Shown: positions 46,781 to 55,918 of the stretch, one piece after another
Position numbering within the stretch: position 1 is the first letter of the stretch
Layout of the letters: every line of letters begins with the position of its first letter
Source of the DNA: Cellulomonas endophytica
GTDB lineage: Bacteria > Actinomycetota > Actinomycetes > Actinomycetales > Cellulomonadaceae
Direction: 5' to 3'
Assembly: GCF_004123805.1 (NCBI RefSeq)
Contig: NZ_RWJX01000002.1
Location: forward strand, 85,447 to 149,446
Length of the DNA stretch: 64,000 bases
Made by a program: the position numbers and the translations under genes
The notes under the pieces: model-generated
Told to the model about the DNA's origin: nothing
The model's database searches: none
The model's input: the letters and a program-made list of their open reading frames with translations, nothing else

Positions 46781-48720
46781 GCCACGGTCTCCTTCACGCG
46801 CTCGGGGGCGGGGGGCCCGCCGGCCGGACCGTCGGTGCCGCCGCCGTCCCCGCCCTCCCCGCCCGCCCGGCGCCGGGACACGGCGCCGCGCACGCGGGCG
46901 ACGAGCCCGGTCTCCACCCACAGGCCCTGCGGGCGGAACCGGATGAGCAGCAGCAGGACCAGGCCGTAGACGACCAGCCGCGTCTCGGCGGCCGCGCGCA
47001 AGACCTCCAGGCCGCCGACCATGATGACGGAGCCGACGACCGCGCCGAAGGGGCTGAGCATGGAGCCCAGCACCGCGATGATGACGAACTGGAACGACAG
47101 GTTGGGCGAGAAGATCTGCGGGTCGATGTAGCCGTACTGGGCGGCCCAGTACGCCCCGCCGACCCCGGCGACGAACCCGCCGACGCCGAACGCGAGCGAC
47201 TTGTACTGCGGGGTGGCCACGCCGGCGGCCCGGGCCGCGACCTCGTCGTCCCGCACGGCCCGCCAGGTCCGGCCCAGGTGCGAGCCGAGCAGCCGGTGGA
47301 CGAGCAGGAGCACCAGCAGCAGCAGCGCCAGGCCCAGCCCGTACAGCTGCGGACCGGTCATGAGCTCGACCCCGAGCACGCTCGGCAGGGGGATCGCCGC
47401 GATGCCGCTGCCGCCCCCGGTCAGGGGCGTCCAGACGAGGGCGAGGGCGACGAGCGCCGCCCCGCTCGCCAGCGTGGCGATGGCCGGGTAGTGCCCCGAC
47501 AGCCGCCAGCCCGGCGCGGCGAGCACCGTGACGACGACGGCCGAGACGAGCCCCGCCGCGAGCATCGCCGGCACGAACGACCAGCCCAGCTCCTTCGTCA
47601 GCAGGGCCGCGGTGTAGGCCCCGACCGCCACGGACCCGGCCTGCCCCAGCGACAGCTGCCCCGCCGCGCCGCCGACGACGACGAGCGACAGGGCGACGAT
47701 GGCGAAGGCGATGACCTGCGTGCCGACCTGGACGGCGTACCCGTCGACGAGGCCGGGCAGCACGGGCAGGGCGCCGAGCACGACGAGCACCGCGACCTGC
47801 CAGCGCCGCATGCGGATGGGCCGGCCCTGGGCGAAGAACGTCCCCGTCAGCGGCTCGCGGCGGATGCTCGCCCGCCCGAGCAGGCCCGAGGGCCGCACCC
47901 ACAGCACGAGGAGCAGGACGCCGAAGGTGATGAGCTGGCGCACGGAGTCGCCCCACCGGGCCACGCCGAACGCCTCGAGCACGCCGAGCAGCAGCCCGCC
48001 GAGCACGGCCCCGGGCAGGGAGCCGAGCCCGCCGAGCGTCGCCGCGGCGATGCCCGCGAGCCCGACGGCGAAGCCCTGGGTCGGTGCGATCGTCGTGAAG
48101 TACGCCGCGACGAGGACGCCTGCCAGGCCGCCGAGCGCCGAGGCGATCATGAAGGCCACGGACTGCACCCGGTCGACCGGCACGCCCATCTGCGCGGCCG
48201 CCTCGCGGTCCTGGGACGTGGCGCGGATGGCGCGGCCCAGGGACGTCCTGGCGAGGAACAGCGCGAGCACCGTCATGAGCACGACGCCCGTGACGAGGAT
48301 GATCACGTCGACCAGCCCGACGGTCAGACCGCCGACCTGCCAGGTCGTGCCCGGCAGGCCCGTGTCGAAGCGCCGGGTCTGGGGGCCGAAGACGCGCTGG
48401 GTGAGGTTGTCCAGGACGATCATCACGGCGATCGTCGAGAGCACGGCCGCAATGGGCGCCTTGCCCGCGAACGGTCGCACCGCGACCCGGTTGATGAGCC
48501 AGCCGAGGGCCGCCGTCACCACGACGGCGGCCGCCACGCCGACCCCGAGCGGCAGCCCGAGGTCGCTCGTGACGAACCAGCCCACCATCGCGCCGACGGC
48601 GAAGAGCGAGCCGTGCGCGAAGTTGACGACGTTGGCGACGCCGATGACGAGGGACAGCCCGAGCGCGACGAGCGCGTAGGCGTTCCCGTTGATGAGGCCC
48701 GCGAGCAGGATGTCGAGCAC
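46777..48720 (-). CDS. Fused LivH-LivM-type ABC transporter permease
   Basis: A 647-residue membrane protein. The first half (to about 290) is LivH-like: ILLAGLINGNAYALVALGLSL, VNFAHGSLF, GLGSLPGAVLGGLLLG. The second half is LivM-like: AGQLSLGQAGSVAVGAY, HYPAIATLASGA and FGVGGFVAGVGGAYWA. About 18 hydrophobic segments in all, joined by a basic linker. The C-terminal 35 residues are Gly/Pro-rich. Fusion of the two permeases in one chain is less common than separate genes. GTG start ten bases after the binding-protein gene. Confidence 0.92.
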   Translation of the reverse strand: MLDILLAGLINGNAYALVALGLSLVIGVANVVNFAHGSLFAVGAMVGWFVTSDLGLPLGVGVAAAVVVTAALGWLINRVAVRPFAGKAPIAAVLSTIAVMIVLDNLTQRVFGPQTRRFDTGLPGTTWQVGGLTVGLVDVIILVTGVVLMTVLALFLARTSLGRAIRATSQDREAAAQMGVPVDRVQSVAFMIASALGGLAGVLVAAYFTTIAPTQGFAVGLAGIAAATLGGLGSLPGAVLGGLLLGVLEAFGVARWGDSVRQLITFGVLLLVLWVRPSGLLGRASIRREPLTGTFFAQGRPIRMRRWQVAVLVVLGALPVLPGLVDGYAVQVGTQVIAFAIVALSLVVVGGAAGQLSLGQAGSVAVGAYTAALLTKELGWSFVPAMLAAGLVSAVVVTVLAAPGWRLSGHYPAIATLASGAALVALALVWTPLTGGGSGIAAIPLPSVLGVELMTGPQLYGLGLALLLLVLLLVHRLLGSHLGRTWRAVRDDEVAARAAGVATPQYKSLAFGVGGFVAGVGGAYWAAQYGYIDPQIFSPNLSFQFVIIAVLGSMLSPFGAVVGSVIMVGGLEVLRAAAETRLVVYGLVLLLLIRFRPQGLWVETGLVARVRGAVSRRRAGGEGGDGGGTDGPAGGPPAPERVKETVA

Positions 48721-48730
48721 GGGCCGCCCG

Positions 48731-49900
48731 TCAGCCGGCCACGGCGAGCGCGTCGGTCTCGACGAACGCGCCGTCCTGCACCTCGAGCCAGGTGAAGGTC
48801 GGGTCGTCGATCCGGCGGTCCGCGTTGTAGGAGAACGGGCCGAAGATCACCGAGGGGATGTCCTCCCCGTCGCGCAGCGCGTCGCGCAGGCCCTCACGGG
48901 TGCCGTCGCTCTCCCCGTACGCCCAGTACAGCTGCTTCAGGCCGTCGTAGGCGAAGGCCGCGAACTGGTTCGGCTGCACGCCGTGCCTCTCCTCGAACGC
49001 GGCGACGAACCTCTGCACCTCCGGGTCGGAGGACCCGGGGAAGAAGGCCGTCTCGACGAAGGTGCCCGTCGCGGCGTCGCCCGCCAGGTCGAGGAACTCC
49101 GAGGAGTAGTTGGAGCCCACGGCGATCTTCGGGGTGTCTCCGAGGCCGGCGCCCGCGGCCTGCTGCACGAGCAGGGCGGTGGTGTTGTAGTACGTGAGGA
49201 ACGCGAGGGACTCCGCGCCGGAGTCGCGGGCGCTCACCAGCTGCGGTCGGAAGTCCGTCGAGGACTCCTCCACCGGCGTGGAGTAGACGATGTCGGTGCC
49301 GTTGGCCTCCGCCTGGTCGGCGAACACCTCGAACGCCGCGTTGCCCCAGTCCGTGTTGAGGTAGAAGACGGCGACGGAGCCCGCGGTGGCCGCGACGCCG
49401 TCCTGCAGGACGCGGCCCTCGACCTCCTGGGTGATGGAGGGGCTGAAGACGAAGTCGCCCGTGTCCGTGAACTCCGGGTGCGAGTTGGTGATCCCGAGCT
49501 GGAGCAGGCCGCTGCGCTGGTAGATCGGGCTGGCGACCATGGACGTCGCCGAGGAGAAGTCGCCCATCACGGCGAGGACGTCCTCGTCGGAGACGAAGCG
49601 CTGGGCGATGGACGTGGCCTGGCTCGCCTCGCCCTGGGAGTCCTGGAAGTCGACCGCCACGTCGGGCCCGTCGCCCGCGTTGATCTCCTCCATCGCGAGG
49701 TCGAAGCCCCGCTGCCAGTCCTCGCCGTACTGCGCCTGGTCACCCGTCAGGGGGCCGGAGACGCCGAAGGTGACCGTCTCCGCCGCGCCCGCCGGGGCGG
49801 ACCCACCGCCGTCCGAGCCCGCGTCGCTCGCACAGGAGGCGAGGACCAGGGTCGCGGCGGCCAGGACGGCTGCGGGCAGAGACCTCGTGGCTCGCTTCAT
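48731..49900 (-). CDS. LivK-type (HAAT) ABC solute-binding lipoprotein
   Basis: Extracytoplasmic receptor of 389 residues. Lipobox LASC near residue 22, then a Gly/Ser linker. The mature part starts TVTFGVSGPLTGDQAQYGEDW, the ligand strand of branched-chain-amino-acid-binding proteins, and continues GITNSHPEFTDTGDFVFSP and VAVFYLNTDWGNAAFEVF. HAAT receptors bind amino acids, amides, urea or aromatic acids, so the ligand is open. An AAGGA site precedes the ATG. First gene of the operon, divergent from the FAD protein. Confidence 0.92.
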   Translation of the reverse strand: MKRATRSLPAAVLAAATLVLASCASDAGSDGGGSAPAGAAETVTFGVSGPLTGDQAQYGEDWQRGFDLAMEEINAGDGPDVAVDFQDSQGEASQATSIAQRFVSDEDVLAVMGDFSSATSMVASPIYQRSGLLQLGITNSHPEFTDTGDFVFSPSITQEVEGRVLQDGVAATAGSVAVFYLNTDWGNAAFEVFADQAEANGTDIVYSTPVEESSTDFRPQLVSARDSGAESLAFLTYYNTTALLVQQAAGAGLGDTPKIAVGSNYSSEFLDLAGDAATGTFVETAFFPGSSDPEVQRFVAAFEERHGVQPNQFAAFAYDGLKQLYWAYGESDGTREGLRDALRDGEDIPSVIFGPFSYNADRRIDDPTFTWLEVQDGAFVETDALAVAG

Positions 49901-50078
49901 GGGGGTGTCCTTCGATCAGCTGGCGCCGGGAGCGGGGTGCTGTCCGGCATGTGGTCAAGACATCTCACCGCGCCGATTCATTCCGCGTCACGAGCATCCG
50001 TCCGTCGGGACGGTGCGAGGTGCGTCACAGCCGGCGGGCGGTTGCCGGCCCGATGCGGCCCGCGCGACCCGCGGGACG

Positions 50079-50090
50079 TACAAAGGGCGT
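50079..50090 (+). promoter_or_regulatory. -10 element directly before the FAD-protein start
   Basis: TACAAA (50079-50084) ends six bases before the ATG and no ribosome site is present, so the message is probably leaderless. The rest of the divergent gap (49901-50078) shows no clear operator. Confidence 0.45.
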
Positions 50091-52142
50091 ATGACCCCTC
50101 CCGTGCCGGTGCTGGCCGTCGTCGGCGCGGGCCCGCGCGGCACGTCGGTCCTCGAGCGGCTGACGGCCCAGGCACGGGCCCTCGGCGGGCCGCAGCGCCT
50201 CGAGCTGCACGTCGTCGATCCCGCCGAGCTCGGCAGCGGTGCCGTGTGGCGGACGGACCAGCCGCGCGAGATGTGCATGAACACGCTCGCCGGCGCGGTC
50301 ACGCTGTTCGTCGACCCCGGCGTCACCACGCCGGGCCCCCGGCTGCCCGGACCGACGCTGTTCGAGTGGTGCGTGCTCCTGCGGGCCGAGCTCGAGCCCA
50401 CCCCGGAGCACCGCGCGGCCGCCGACGCGGTGCCCCCCGAGCACCGGGCGACGTGGCGCAGCCACCCCATCCGGGCCGCGCAGCGCCCCGACCTGCGCGC
50501 CGACACCGCCCTGCGCGACGAGCTGCGCGACCTCCTCCCGTGGTCCCACCCCAGCCGCGCGCTCTACGGCCTGTACCTCGTGTGGTGCTGGGACCGTGCC
50601 GTCGCCGCGCTGCCGGAGGGCTGGACGCTCGTCACCCACCGGACCCGGGCCACGGCCGTCACCGCCGAGCCGGGACCCGACGGGGACCGCGAGCGCGTGC
50701 ACCTGGCCGACGGGGACGCGGTCGTGGCGGACGCGGTGGTCCTCGCCCCGGGCTGGCTCGAGCGCGAGCCCTCGGACGCCGATCGCGCGCTGGGCGCCGT
50801 CGCCGCGGAGCACCCGGACCTGCTGCACGTGCCGCCCGCCAGCCCGGTCGACCAGGACCTGTCCGGCATCCGTCCCGGGGAGGACGTGCTGGTCCGCGGC
50901 CTGGGCATGGGCTTCTTCGACACGCTGGCGCTGCTGACGCTGGGCCGCGGCGGGCGGTTCGAGGAGGGGCCGGACGGCGCGCTGGTGTACCGGCCGTCGG
51001 GGCGCGAGCCCGTGGTGCACGCGACCTCGCGGCGCGGCGTCCCCTTCCGCGCCAAGTCGCTGTACGGCTCGCTGCCCCCGGCGGCGCCGCACCGGCGGCT
51101 GCGCGCGGTGGACTGGTCCGCGGTGCCGCGACCGCTGGACGTCGGCACCGCCGTGCTGCCCCTCGTGGTGCGGGACGGGCTCGAGGAGTACTACCGGACG
51201 CTGCGGCGCGTGCGGCCGGAGGCGTTCGCGGGCGACGACGACGGGGGGCCCGACGCGGTCCTCGAGCGGGTCCTCGCCGTGGTCGAGGCGCTCGCCGACG
51301 ACCCGGACGCGCTCGACGCGGGGCTCGCGCCCCTCGTGCCCGGGCGCGCCGACCGCCTCGACCTGCGGGCGGCGGCCCACCCGGCGGACCGGCTCGTCGA
51401 CAGCCCCGCCGCCTTCGACGCCGCGGTGCGGGCCTACGTCGCCGACGACCTCGCGGAGGCCGAGCTCGGCCGCGACTCCGCGCTCAAGGCCGGCCTGTGG
51501 TCCGTCGGCGCCGCGCGCAAGGCCGTCGCGGGGATCGTCGCCTTCGGCGGCGCCACCGCCGAGTCGTTCGAGGGCGCCTACCGCCGGTTCACCGCCTTCG
51601 GCGGGATGGTCGGCAGCGGGCCGCCGGCGTTCCGTAGCCGGCAGCTGCTCGCGCTCGTCGACGCCGGGCTCGTGCACTTCGTGGGGCCCGAGGCGACGGT
51701 CGTCGTGGACGCCGACGCGGGCGTCTTCCGGGCCGCCTCGCCGTTCGTCACGGGGTCCGGGGTCGCCGCACGGGTCCTCGTCGACGCCTGGATGCACCTG
51801 CACGACGTGACCCGCACGCGCGACCCCCTGGTGGCGGGCCTGCTCGAGGCCGGGCGGCTGCGCCCCGCGCTGCACCCGACGGCCGACGGCGGCGCCCGCC
51901 CGTCGGCGGCCGTCGACGTCGACCCCGCCACGAGCCGCCTCGTCCGGGCCGACGGCTCCCTCGACCCGCGCGTGCACCTCGTCGGGATCCCCCTCGACGA
52001 CCTGCGCGGCGACACGATCATCAGCCCCATGCCGGGCGCCGACGCCACCCTGCTGCGCGAGACCGACGCGGTGGCGCGCAGCGTCCTGGCCGTGCTCGCC
52101 GGCCTCGACCTGACCCGTGAGGGAGCAGACCTGCATGCCTGA
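50091..52142 (+). CDS. FAD/NAD(P)-binding oxidoreductase-like protein
   Basis: Large protein of 683 residues. The N-terminal Rossmann motif AVVGAGPRGTSVLERL and later VVDPAELGSGAVWRTDQP fit the FAD/NAD(P)-binding group that is annotated next to lysine/ornithine monooxygenase-like enzymes (NAD_binding_9 type). A second nucleotide motif, RGLGMGFFDTLALLTLG, is near residue 285. Mid region ALKAGLWSVGAARKAVAGIVAF is conserved in the group. No membrane segment or signal. Starts with an ATG and ends eight bases into the next gene. Divergent from the Liv-type operon, and may oxidise what that importer brings in. Confidence 0.8.
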   Translation: MTPPVPVLAVVGAGPRGTSVLERLTAQARALGGPQRLELHVVDPAELGSGAVWRTDQPREMCMNTLAGAVTLFVDPGVTTPGPRLPGPTLFEWCVLLRAELEPTPEHRAAADAVPPEHRATWRSHPIRAAQRPDLRADTALRDELRDLLPWSHPSRALYGLYLVWCWDRAVAALPEGWTLVTHRTRATAVTAEPGPDGDRERVHLADGDAVVADAVVLAPGWLEREPSDADRALGAVAAEHPDLLHVPPASPVDQDLSGIRPGEDVLVRGLGMGFFDTLALLTLGRGGRFEEGPDGALVYRPSGREPVVHATSRRGVPFRAKSLYGSLPPAAPHRRLRAVDWSAVPRPLDVGTAVLPLVVRDGLEEYYRTLRRVRPEAFAGDDDGGPDAVLERVLAVVEALADDPDALDAGLAPLVPGRADRLDLRAAAHPADRLVDSPAAFDAAVRAYVADDLAEAELGRDSALKAGLWSVGAARKAVAGIVAFGGATAESFEGAYRRFTAFGGMVGSGPPAFRSRQLLALVDAGLVHFVGPEATVVVDADAGVFRAASPFVTGSGVAARVLVDAWMHLHDVTRTRDPLVAGLLEAGRLRPALHPTADGGARPSAAVDVDPATSRLVRADGSLDPRVHLVGIPLDDLRGDTIISPMPGADATLLRETDAVARSVLAVLAGLDLTREGADLHA

Positions 52143-52866
52143 CACCCGCCCCGACGGGCCCGGGGCGCCCGAGCGCCCCGGGCGGACCGTCCTCGTCACC
52201 GGCGCGACGGGCGGCATGGGCCGCGAGATCGTCGCCGCGCTGGCCGGCGGCTGGCACGTGGTGGCCCTCGGGCGGCGCGAGGACGTGCTCGCGGACCTCG
52301 CGCGCCTGCCCGGCGTGGAGACCTGGAGGGCCGACCTCACGGACCTCGACGCCCTCGCCGGGCGCGTGGCCGGGCTGGAGCGGCTCGACGCGCTCGTGCA
52401 CTCGGCCGCCGTCGTGACGGAGCTGCGGGTCGACGAGGCCGACCGCGCCGCGTGGGAGCACCACCTGCTCGTCGACGTGGTGGCCCCCGCCGAGCTCACG
52501 CGCTTCTGCCTGCCGGCGCTGCGGCGCGCCTCCGGCACCGTCGTCTTCGTCGGCTCCGGCGCCGGCACGCGCCCCGTGCCGGGCAGCGCCGTCTACACGG
52601 CCGCGAAGCACGCCCTGCGCGGGCTGGCGGACGTGCTCCGGATCGACGAGGCGCCGCACGGCGTCCGCGTGAGCACCGTGGCCCCGGGTCCGACGGACAC
52701 GGCGATGCTCGTCGCGACGACGCAGGCGGCCGGCCGCCCCTACGAGCCCGAGCGCCTCATCCGGCCGTCGTCGGTCGCGGCGGCGGTCCGTCTCGTGCTC
52801 GAGGCGTCCCCGGACGTGCAGCTGACGGACGTCGCCGTGCGCCCCCGCCGCGAGCTCACCGCCTGA
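52135..52866 (+). CDS. Short-chain dehydrogenase/reductase (paired with FAD protein)
   Basis: SDR of 243 residues. Cofactor motif TGATGGMG near 21, LVHSAAVVTE as the NAG-like motif, Ser in FVGSGAGTR and YTAAKHAL as the catalytic Tyr-Lys. VAPGPTDTAM is the typical post-active-site strand. It overlaps the FAD-protein gene by eight bases; the ATG follows a GAGGGAG site and is preferred over an upstream in-frame codon. Probably works in the same pathway on the carbonyl product. Confidence 0.92.
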   Translation: MPDTRPDGPGAPERPGRTVLVTGATGGMGREIVAALAGGWHVVALGRREDVLADLARLPGVETWRADLTDLDALAGRVAGLERLDALVHSAAVVTELRVDEADRAAWEHHLLVDVVAPAELTRFCLPALRRASGTVVFVGSGAGTRPVPGSAVYTAAKHALRGLADVLRIDEAPHGVRVSTVAPGPTDTAMLVATTQAAGRPYEPERLIRPSSVAAAVRLVLEASPDVQLTDVAVRPRRELTA

Positions 52867-53040
52867 CGGGTCCCGCGCGCCCGGTCCGTGGCCCCACCGG
52901 CGGGTGAGGTCCGTGGCCGGTCCCGGCCACGGGGTTGGTCGCCGGTCCTCCCACGACCCATGCTCGGCACCGAGGGTCCGCTTCGGTGGCGTCGAGACAC
53001 GGCGCCGTTCCCTCGACGAGGGAGGTACGGGAGCCTCGTG

Positions 53041-55164
53041 GTGAGCTGGGTGAGCGCGTTCGGCCGTCGGGCCGGGCCGGTCGCCGTGCTCGCCTGGACG
53101 GTCGTGGGGCTCCTGGTGGTGTCCCTCGGGCTGAGCGTCGGTGCCCTCGTGGCGAGCGCCCGCGCCGACGACGGGTCGCAGGGGGCTCGAGCGCTGGCGG
53201 GGGCCGCCCGGACCGTCCAGGCCACGCTGCTCGACGCCGAGACCGGGCAGCGTGGCTACCTGCTCACGACGCAGGACGACTTCCTCGACCCCTACCACGA
53301 CGCCTCCGCGAGCCTGGCGGACCAGCTCGGGCGGCTCGAGCGGGCCGCGGCCCGCCTGGAGGACCCCGCGCTGGCGGCGGCGGCGTCGCGGCTGGCCGAG
53401 CTGGCCCGCTCCCGGATGGCGGCCATCGACGCGACCGTGACCCTGGCCCGTTCCGGGTCGGTGGCCGAGGCGGTCACGCTCGTGGCGCAGGGGCGCGGCA
53501 AGCAGGCCATGGACGAGATCCGCGCGTCGGTGGAGCGCCTCGAGGCGGACGCCGCCGCCGACCGCGCCGCCCGCGACGCCTCCCGGCTGCGCGGGGCCGC
53601 CGTCGCGGCGGCGGCCGTCACCACCGCGGCGCTCGTCGTGCTCGTGCTCCTCGTCCAGCGGCAGCGGCGGGTGCTGCAGGCCGAGCAGGTCCGGGCCGAC
53701 CGGCGCGCCGACGAGGCCCTGCGCCGCCTCGAGCGCCTCGCGGTCCAGGACCCCCTGACGGGGCTCGCGCACCGGCGCAGCGCCGAGGCGCACCTGGAGC
53801 GCGCCCTCGCCCGCGCGGGGCGGGACGGCACGGCCCTGGCGGTGGTCCTGTGCGACCTCGACCGGTTCACCGACCTCAACGAGCGCCACGGCGGGGCCGC
53901 GGGGGACGCGGTGCTGCGCGCGACGGCGGACGGCCTGGAGACCCTCGCCGGGCCCGTCGACCTGCTCGCCCGCGTCGGCGCGGACGAGTTCCTGCTCGTC
54001 GTGGAGCGGGTGCCCTCGCTCCTGGCGGTCGACGACCTCGCCGCCCGCACCGTCCGGCGGGCGTCCCGGCCGCTGGAGCTCGAGGGCGGCACCGTCCGCA
54101 TCTCGGCCTCGGTCGGGGTCGTCGCGCTCGGCCTGGACGGCGCGACCTCGCTCGAGGGTCCCGGCGGGCCCGGGGGCCTGGACGGGGGCGGCGGGGGCGG
54201 CGACGGGGGCGACGGGGGTGGCGACCTGCCCGGCCTGGGGTCCGTGCCCCGCGCCGCCCGCATCATGGCCGCCGCCGAGGAGGCGGCCATGATGGCCAAG
54301 CACGCCGGGGGCGGGCGCGCCCACCGCTGGGACCCCGCGCGCGACCACCTGCGCAGCGAGGGCTTCCGCCTCTCGGGCGAGCTGCGCCAGGCCCTCGAGG
54401 AGCGCCACGGCGACGGCCTGTGGGTGGCGTACCAGCCGCTCGTCGACCTGCAGGACGGCGCGCTGTACGGGTTCGAGGCGCTCGTCCGGTGGGAGCACCC
54501 GCGCCGCGGCGCCCTGCCGCCGGCGGCGTTCGTGCCGCTGGCCGAGTCGAGCGACCTCGTCGTCGCCCTCGACCGGTACGTCCTGCGCGCCGCGTGCACC
54601 CAGGCCGCCGCGTGGAACGCCGAGCGGCGCACCCGCGGGGAGGCCCCGCTGCGGCTGTCCGTGAACTGCTCCCCGCGCGACCTGGCCGACCCCGGCCTCG
54701 TCGCGGCCACGCGCCGCGTGCTCGACGAGACGGGCCTGGCGCCGCCCTCGCTCGTGCTGGAGATCACCGAGAGCGGCGTCGTCCAGGGCACCCGCACCGT
54801 GGGCGAGCGGCTCGACGAGCTCGTCGACCTCGGCGTCTCCATCGCCATCGACGACTTCGGCGCCGGGTACTCCTCCATGTCCTACCTCACGAGCCTGCCC
54901 GTGTCGGTCGTCAAGGTGGACCGCTCCATCGTGCAGGGGCTCGGCACGTCGGCCGCCGACGAGGCCGTCGTCGCGGCGATCTCCTCGCTCGCGGAGCGGC
55001 TGGGGCAGCAGGTCCTCGCGGAGGGCATCGAGGAGGCCGAGCAGGTGCCGCGCGCGCTCGACCTGGGCTGCCGGTTCGCCCAGGGGTACCACTTCGGGCG
55101 TCCCGTGCCGGCCGACCAGGCCCGGGCGCTCGCCCTGCCCCTCGCCGGGGGCGGCGCCGCCTGA
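53041..55164 (+). CDS. CHASE3-GGDEF-EAL cyclic-di-GMP protein
   Basis: Membrane signalling protein of about 707 residues. Helix 1 near 15-35, a CHASE3 sensor to about 160 (TGQRGYLLTTQDDFLDPYHD), helix 2 near 180-205, a GGDEF domain to about 430, and an EAL domain to the end. The GGDEF signature reads RVGADEF near 311, with Ala for the second Gly, so cyclase activity is doubtful. The EAL domain keeps EALVRW (478), NCSPRD, ITESG, DDFGAGYSS (603), KVDRS and AEGIEEAEQ, so phosphodiesterase activity is likely. A Gly/Asp-rich insert lies late in GGDEF. GTG start after GGGAG. Confidence 0.9.
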   Translation: MSWVSAFGRRAGPVAVLAWTVVGLLVVSLGLSVGALVASARADDGSQGARALAGAARTVQATLLDAETGQRGYLLTTQDDFLDPYHDASASLADQLGRLERAAARLEDPALAAAASRLAELARSRMAAIDATVTLARSGSVAEAVTLVAQGRGKQAMDEIRASVERLEADAAADRAARDASRLRGAAVAAAAVTTAALVVLVLLVQRQRRVLQAEQVRADRRADEALRRLERLAVQDPLTGLAHRRSAEAHLERALARAGRDGTALAVVLCDLDRFTDLNERHGGAAGDAVLRATADGLETLAGPVDLLARVGADEFLLVVERVPSLLAVDDLAARTVRRASRPLELEGGTVRISASVGVVALGLDGATSLEGPGGPGGLDGGGGGGDGGDGGGDLPGLGSVPRAARIMAAAEEAAMMAKHAGGGRAHRWDPARDHLRSEGFRLSGELRQALEERHGDGLWVAYQPLVDLQDGALYGFEALVRWEHPRRGALPPAAFVPLAESSDLVVALDRYVLRAACTQAAAWNAERRTRGEAPLRLSVNCSPRDLADPGLVAATRRVLDETGLAPPSLVLEITESGVVQGTRTVGERLDELVDLGVSIAIDDFGAGYSSMSYLTSLPVSVVKVDRSIVQGLGTSAADEAVVAAISSLAERLGQQVLAEGIEEAEQVPRALDLGCRFAQGYHFGRPVPADQARALALPLAGGGAA

Positions 55165-55182
55165 GCCGGCCGGCCGCCGCCG

Positions 55183-55488
55183 TCAGCGGGCGACCGACTC
55201 CCCGGCGGGGTCGGCGGGGTCGGCGGGCGCGAGCGCGTGCGCGGCCCGCAGCCGGTCGAGGATCCCCAGCACGAGGTCGGAGTCGTCGCCCGTGAGCCGG
55301 GCGACCGGCGGGCCCGCCGCCCCGGTGACGGGCCCCGCCGGGCGCGGGACGACCGGCCCGCGCCCGTCGGTCGCGATGGCGGTCGCGGTGGCGGTCCCGC
55401 CGCGGCCGCCCCCGTGCGGGCGGCCCGGTCCCGACCGCACCTCCCCGTCCTCGCGCAGCGGTGGCGGCGTCGTGACAGCAGTCCCCAT
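55183..55488 (-). CDS. Small hypothetical protein
   Basis: Not recognised. 101 residues, Arg/Gly/Pro-rich in the first half and helical at the C-terminus (DLVLGILDRLRAAHALAPAD). No signal peptide. The ATG is preceded by GGAGAG. It is convergent with the c-di-GMP gene (18 bases between stops) and divergent from the CxxC peptide gene, and may share the 143-base promoter gap with it. Confidence 0.6.
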   Translation of the reverse strand: MGTAVTTPPPLREDGEVRSGPGRPHGGGRGGTATATAIATDGRGPVVPRPAGPVTGAAGPPVARLTGDDSDLVLGILDRLRAAHALAPADPADPAGESVAR

Positions 55489-55631
55489 GGGCAGCACTCT
55501 CCGGCGCGCCCGCCACCGGTGGCAACGCCGAGGCCGGTAGCGGCCACCGACCTTCCGTGAGCAGGCAGGGCGTCCGCAAGATCGACACCTCACCCCCCGC
55601 ACCGCTCGCCCCCTCCCGGAGGAGAACGACC

Positions 55632-55853
55632 ATGCGCACCACCGACGCCCGCACCCCGCGCACCGCCGTCACCGCGTCCGCCGCGTCCGCCGCGTCCGGG
55701 TCGTCCGTGCGGGCCGGCCGGCTGCGCCGCGCCACCGCCCGCGCCGCGGTCCTCGGCCTCCTGGCGCTGCCCGCCCTGGGCGTCGCCGTCGCGGCGGCGC
55801 AGCCCAGCACGGGCGACACCACGGCCTGCATCCTCTGCGTCGGCCCGAAGTGA
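55632..55853 (+). CDS. Small exported peptide with C-terminal CxxC
   Basis: Not recognised. 73 residues: a basic Ala/Arg/Thr-rich N-terminus of about 35, a hydrophobic signal-like stretch (AVLGLLALPALGVAVAAA) and a short C-terminus after a probable cleavage site, ending TACILCVGPK. The mature part would be about 15 residues with two Cys. A strong GGAGGAG site precedes the ATG. It converges on a LuxR-type regulator gene. It could be a peptide signal or bacteriocin-like product; no modification enzymes are nearby. Confidence 0.6.
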   Translation: MRTTDARTPRTAVTASAASAASGSSVRAGRLRRATARAAVLGLLALPALGVAVAAAQPSTGDTTACILCVGPK

Positions 55854-55874
55854 CCCGGCGGTGACCCGGCGCGG

Positions 55875-55918
55875 CTGACCGCCCGCGGGCGACCGGCCGT
55901 CGTCGTGCGAGCGGTCAG
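55875..55918. terminator. Inverted repeat between the peptide and LuxR-type genes
   Basis: CTGACCGC (55875-55882) and GCGGTCAG (55911-55918) are exact arms with a 28-base loop; the right arm contains the LuxR-type stop codon. A possible shared terminator. Confidence 0.35.
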
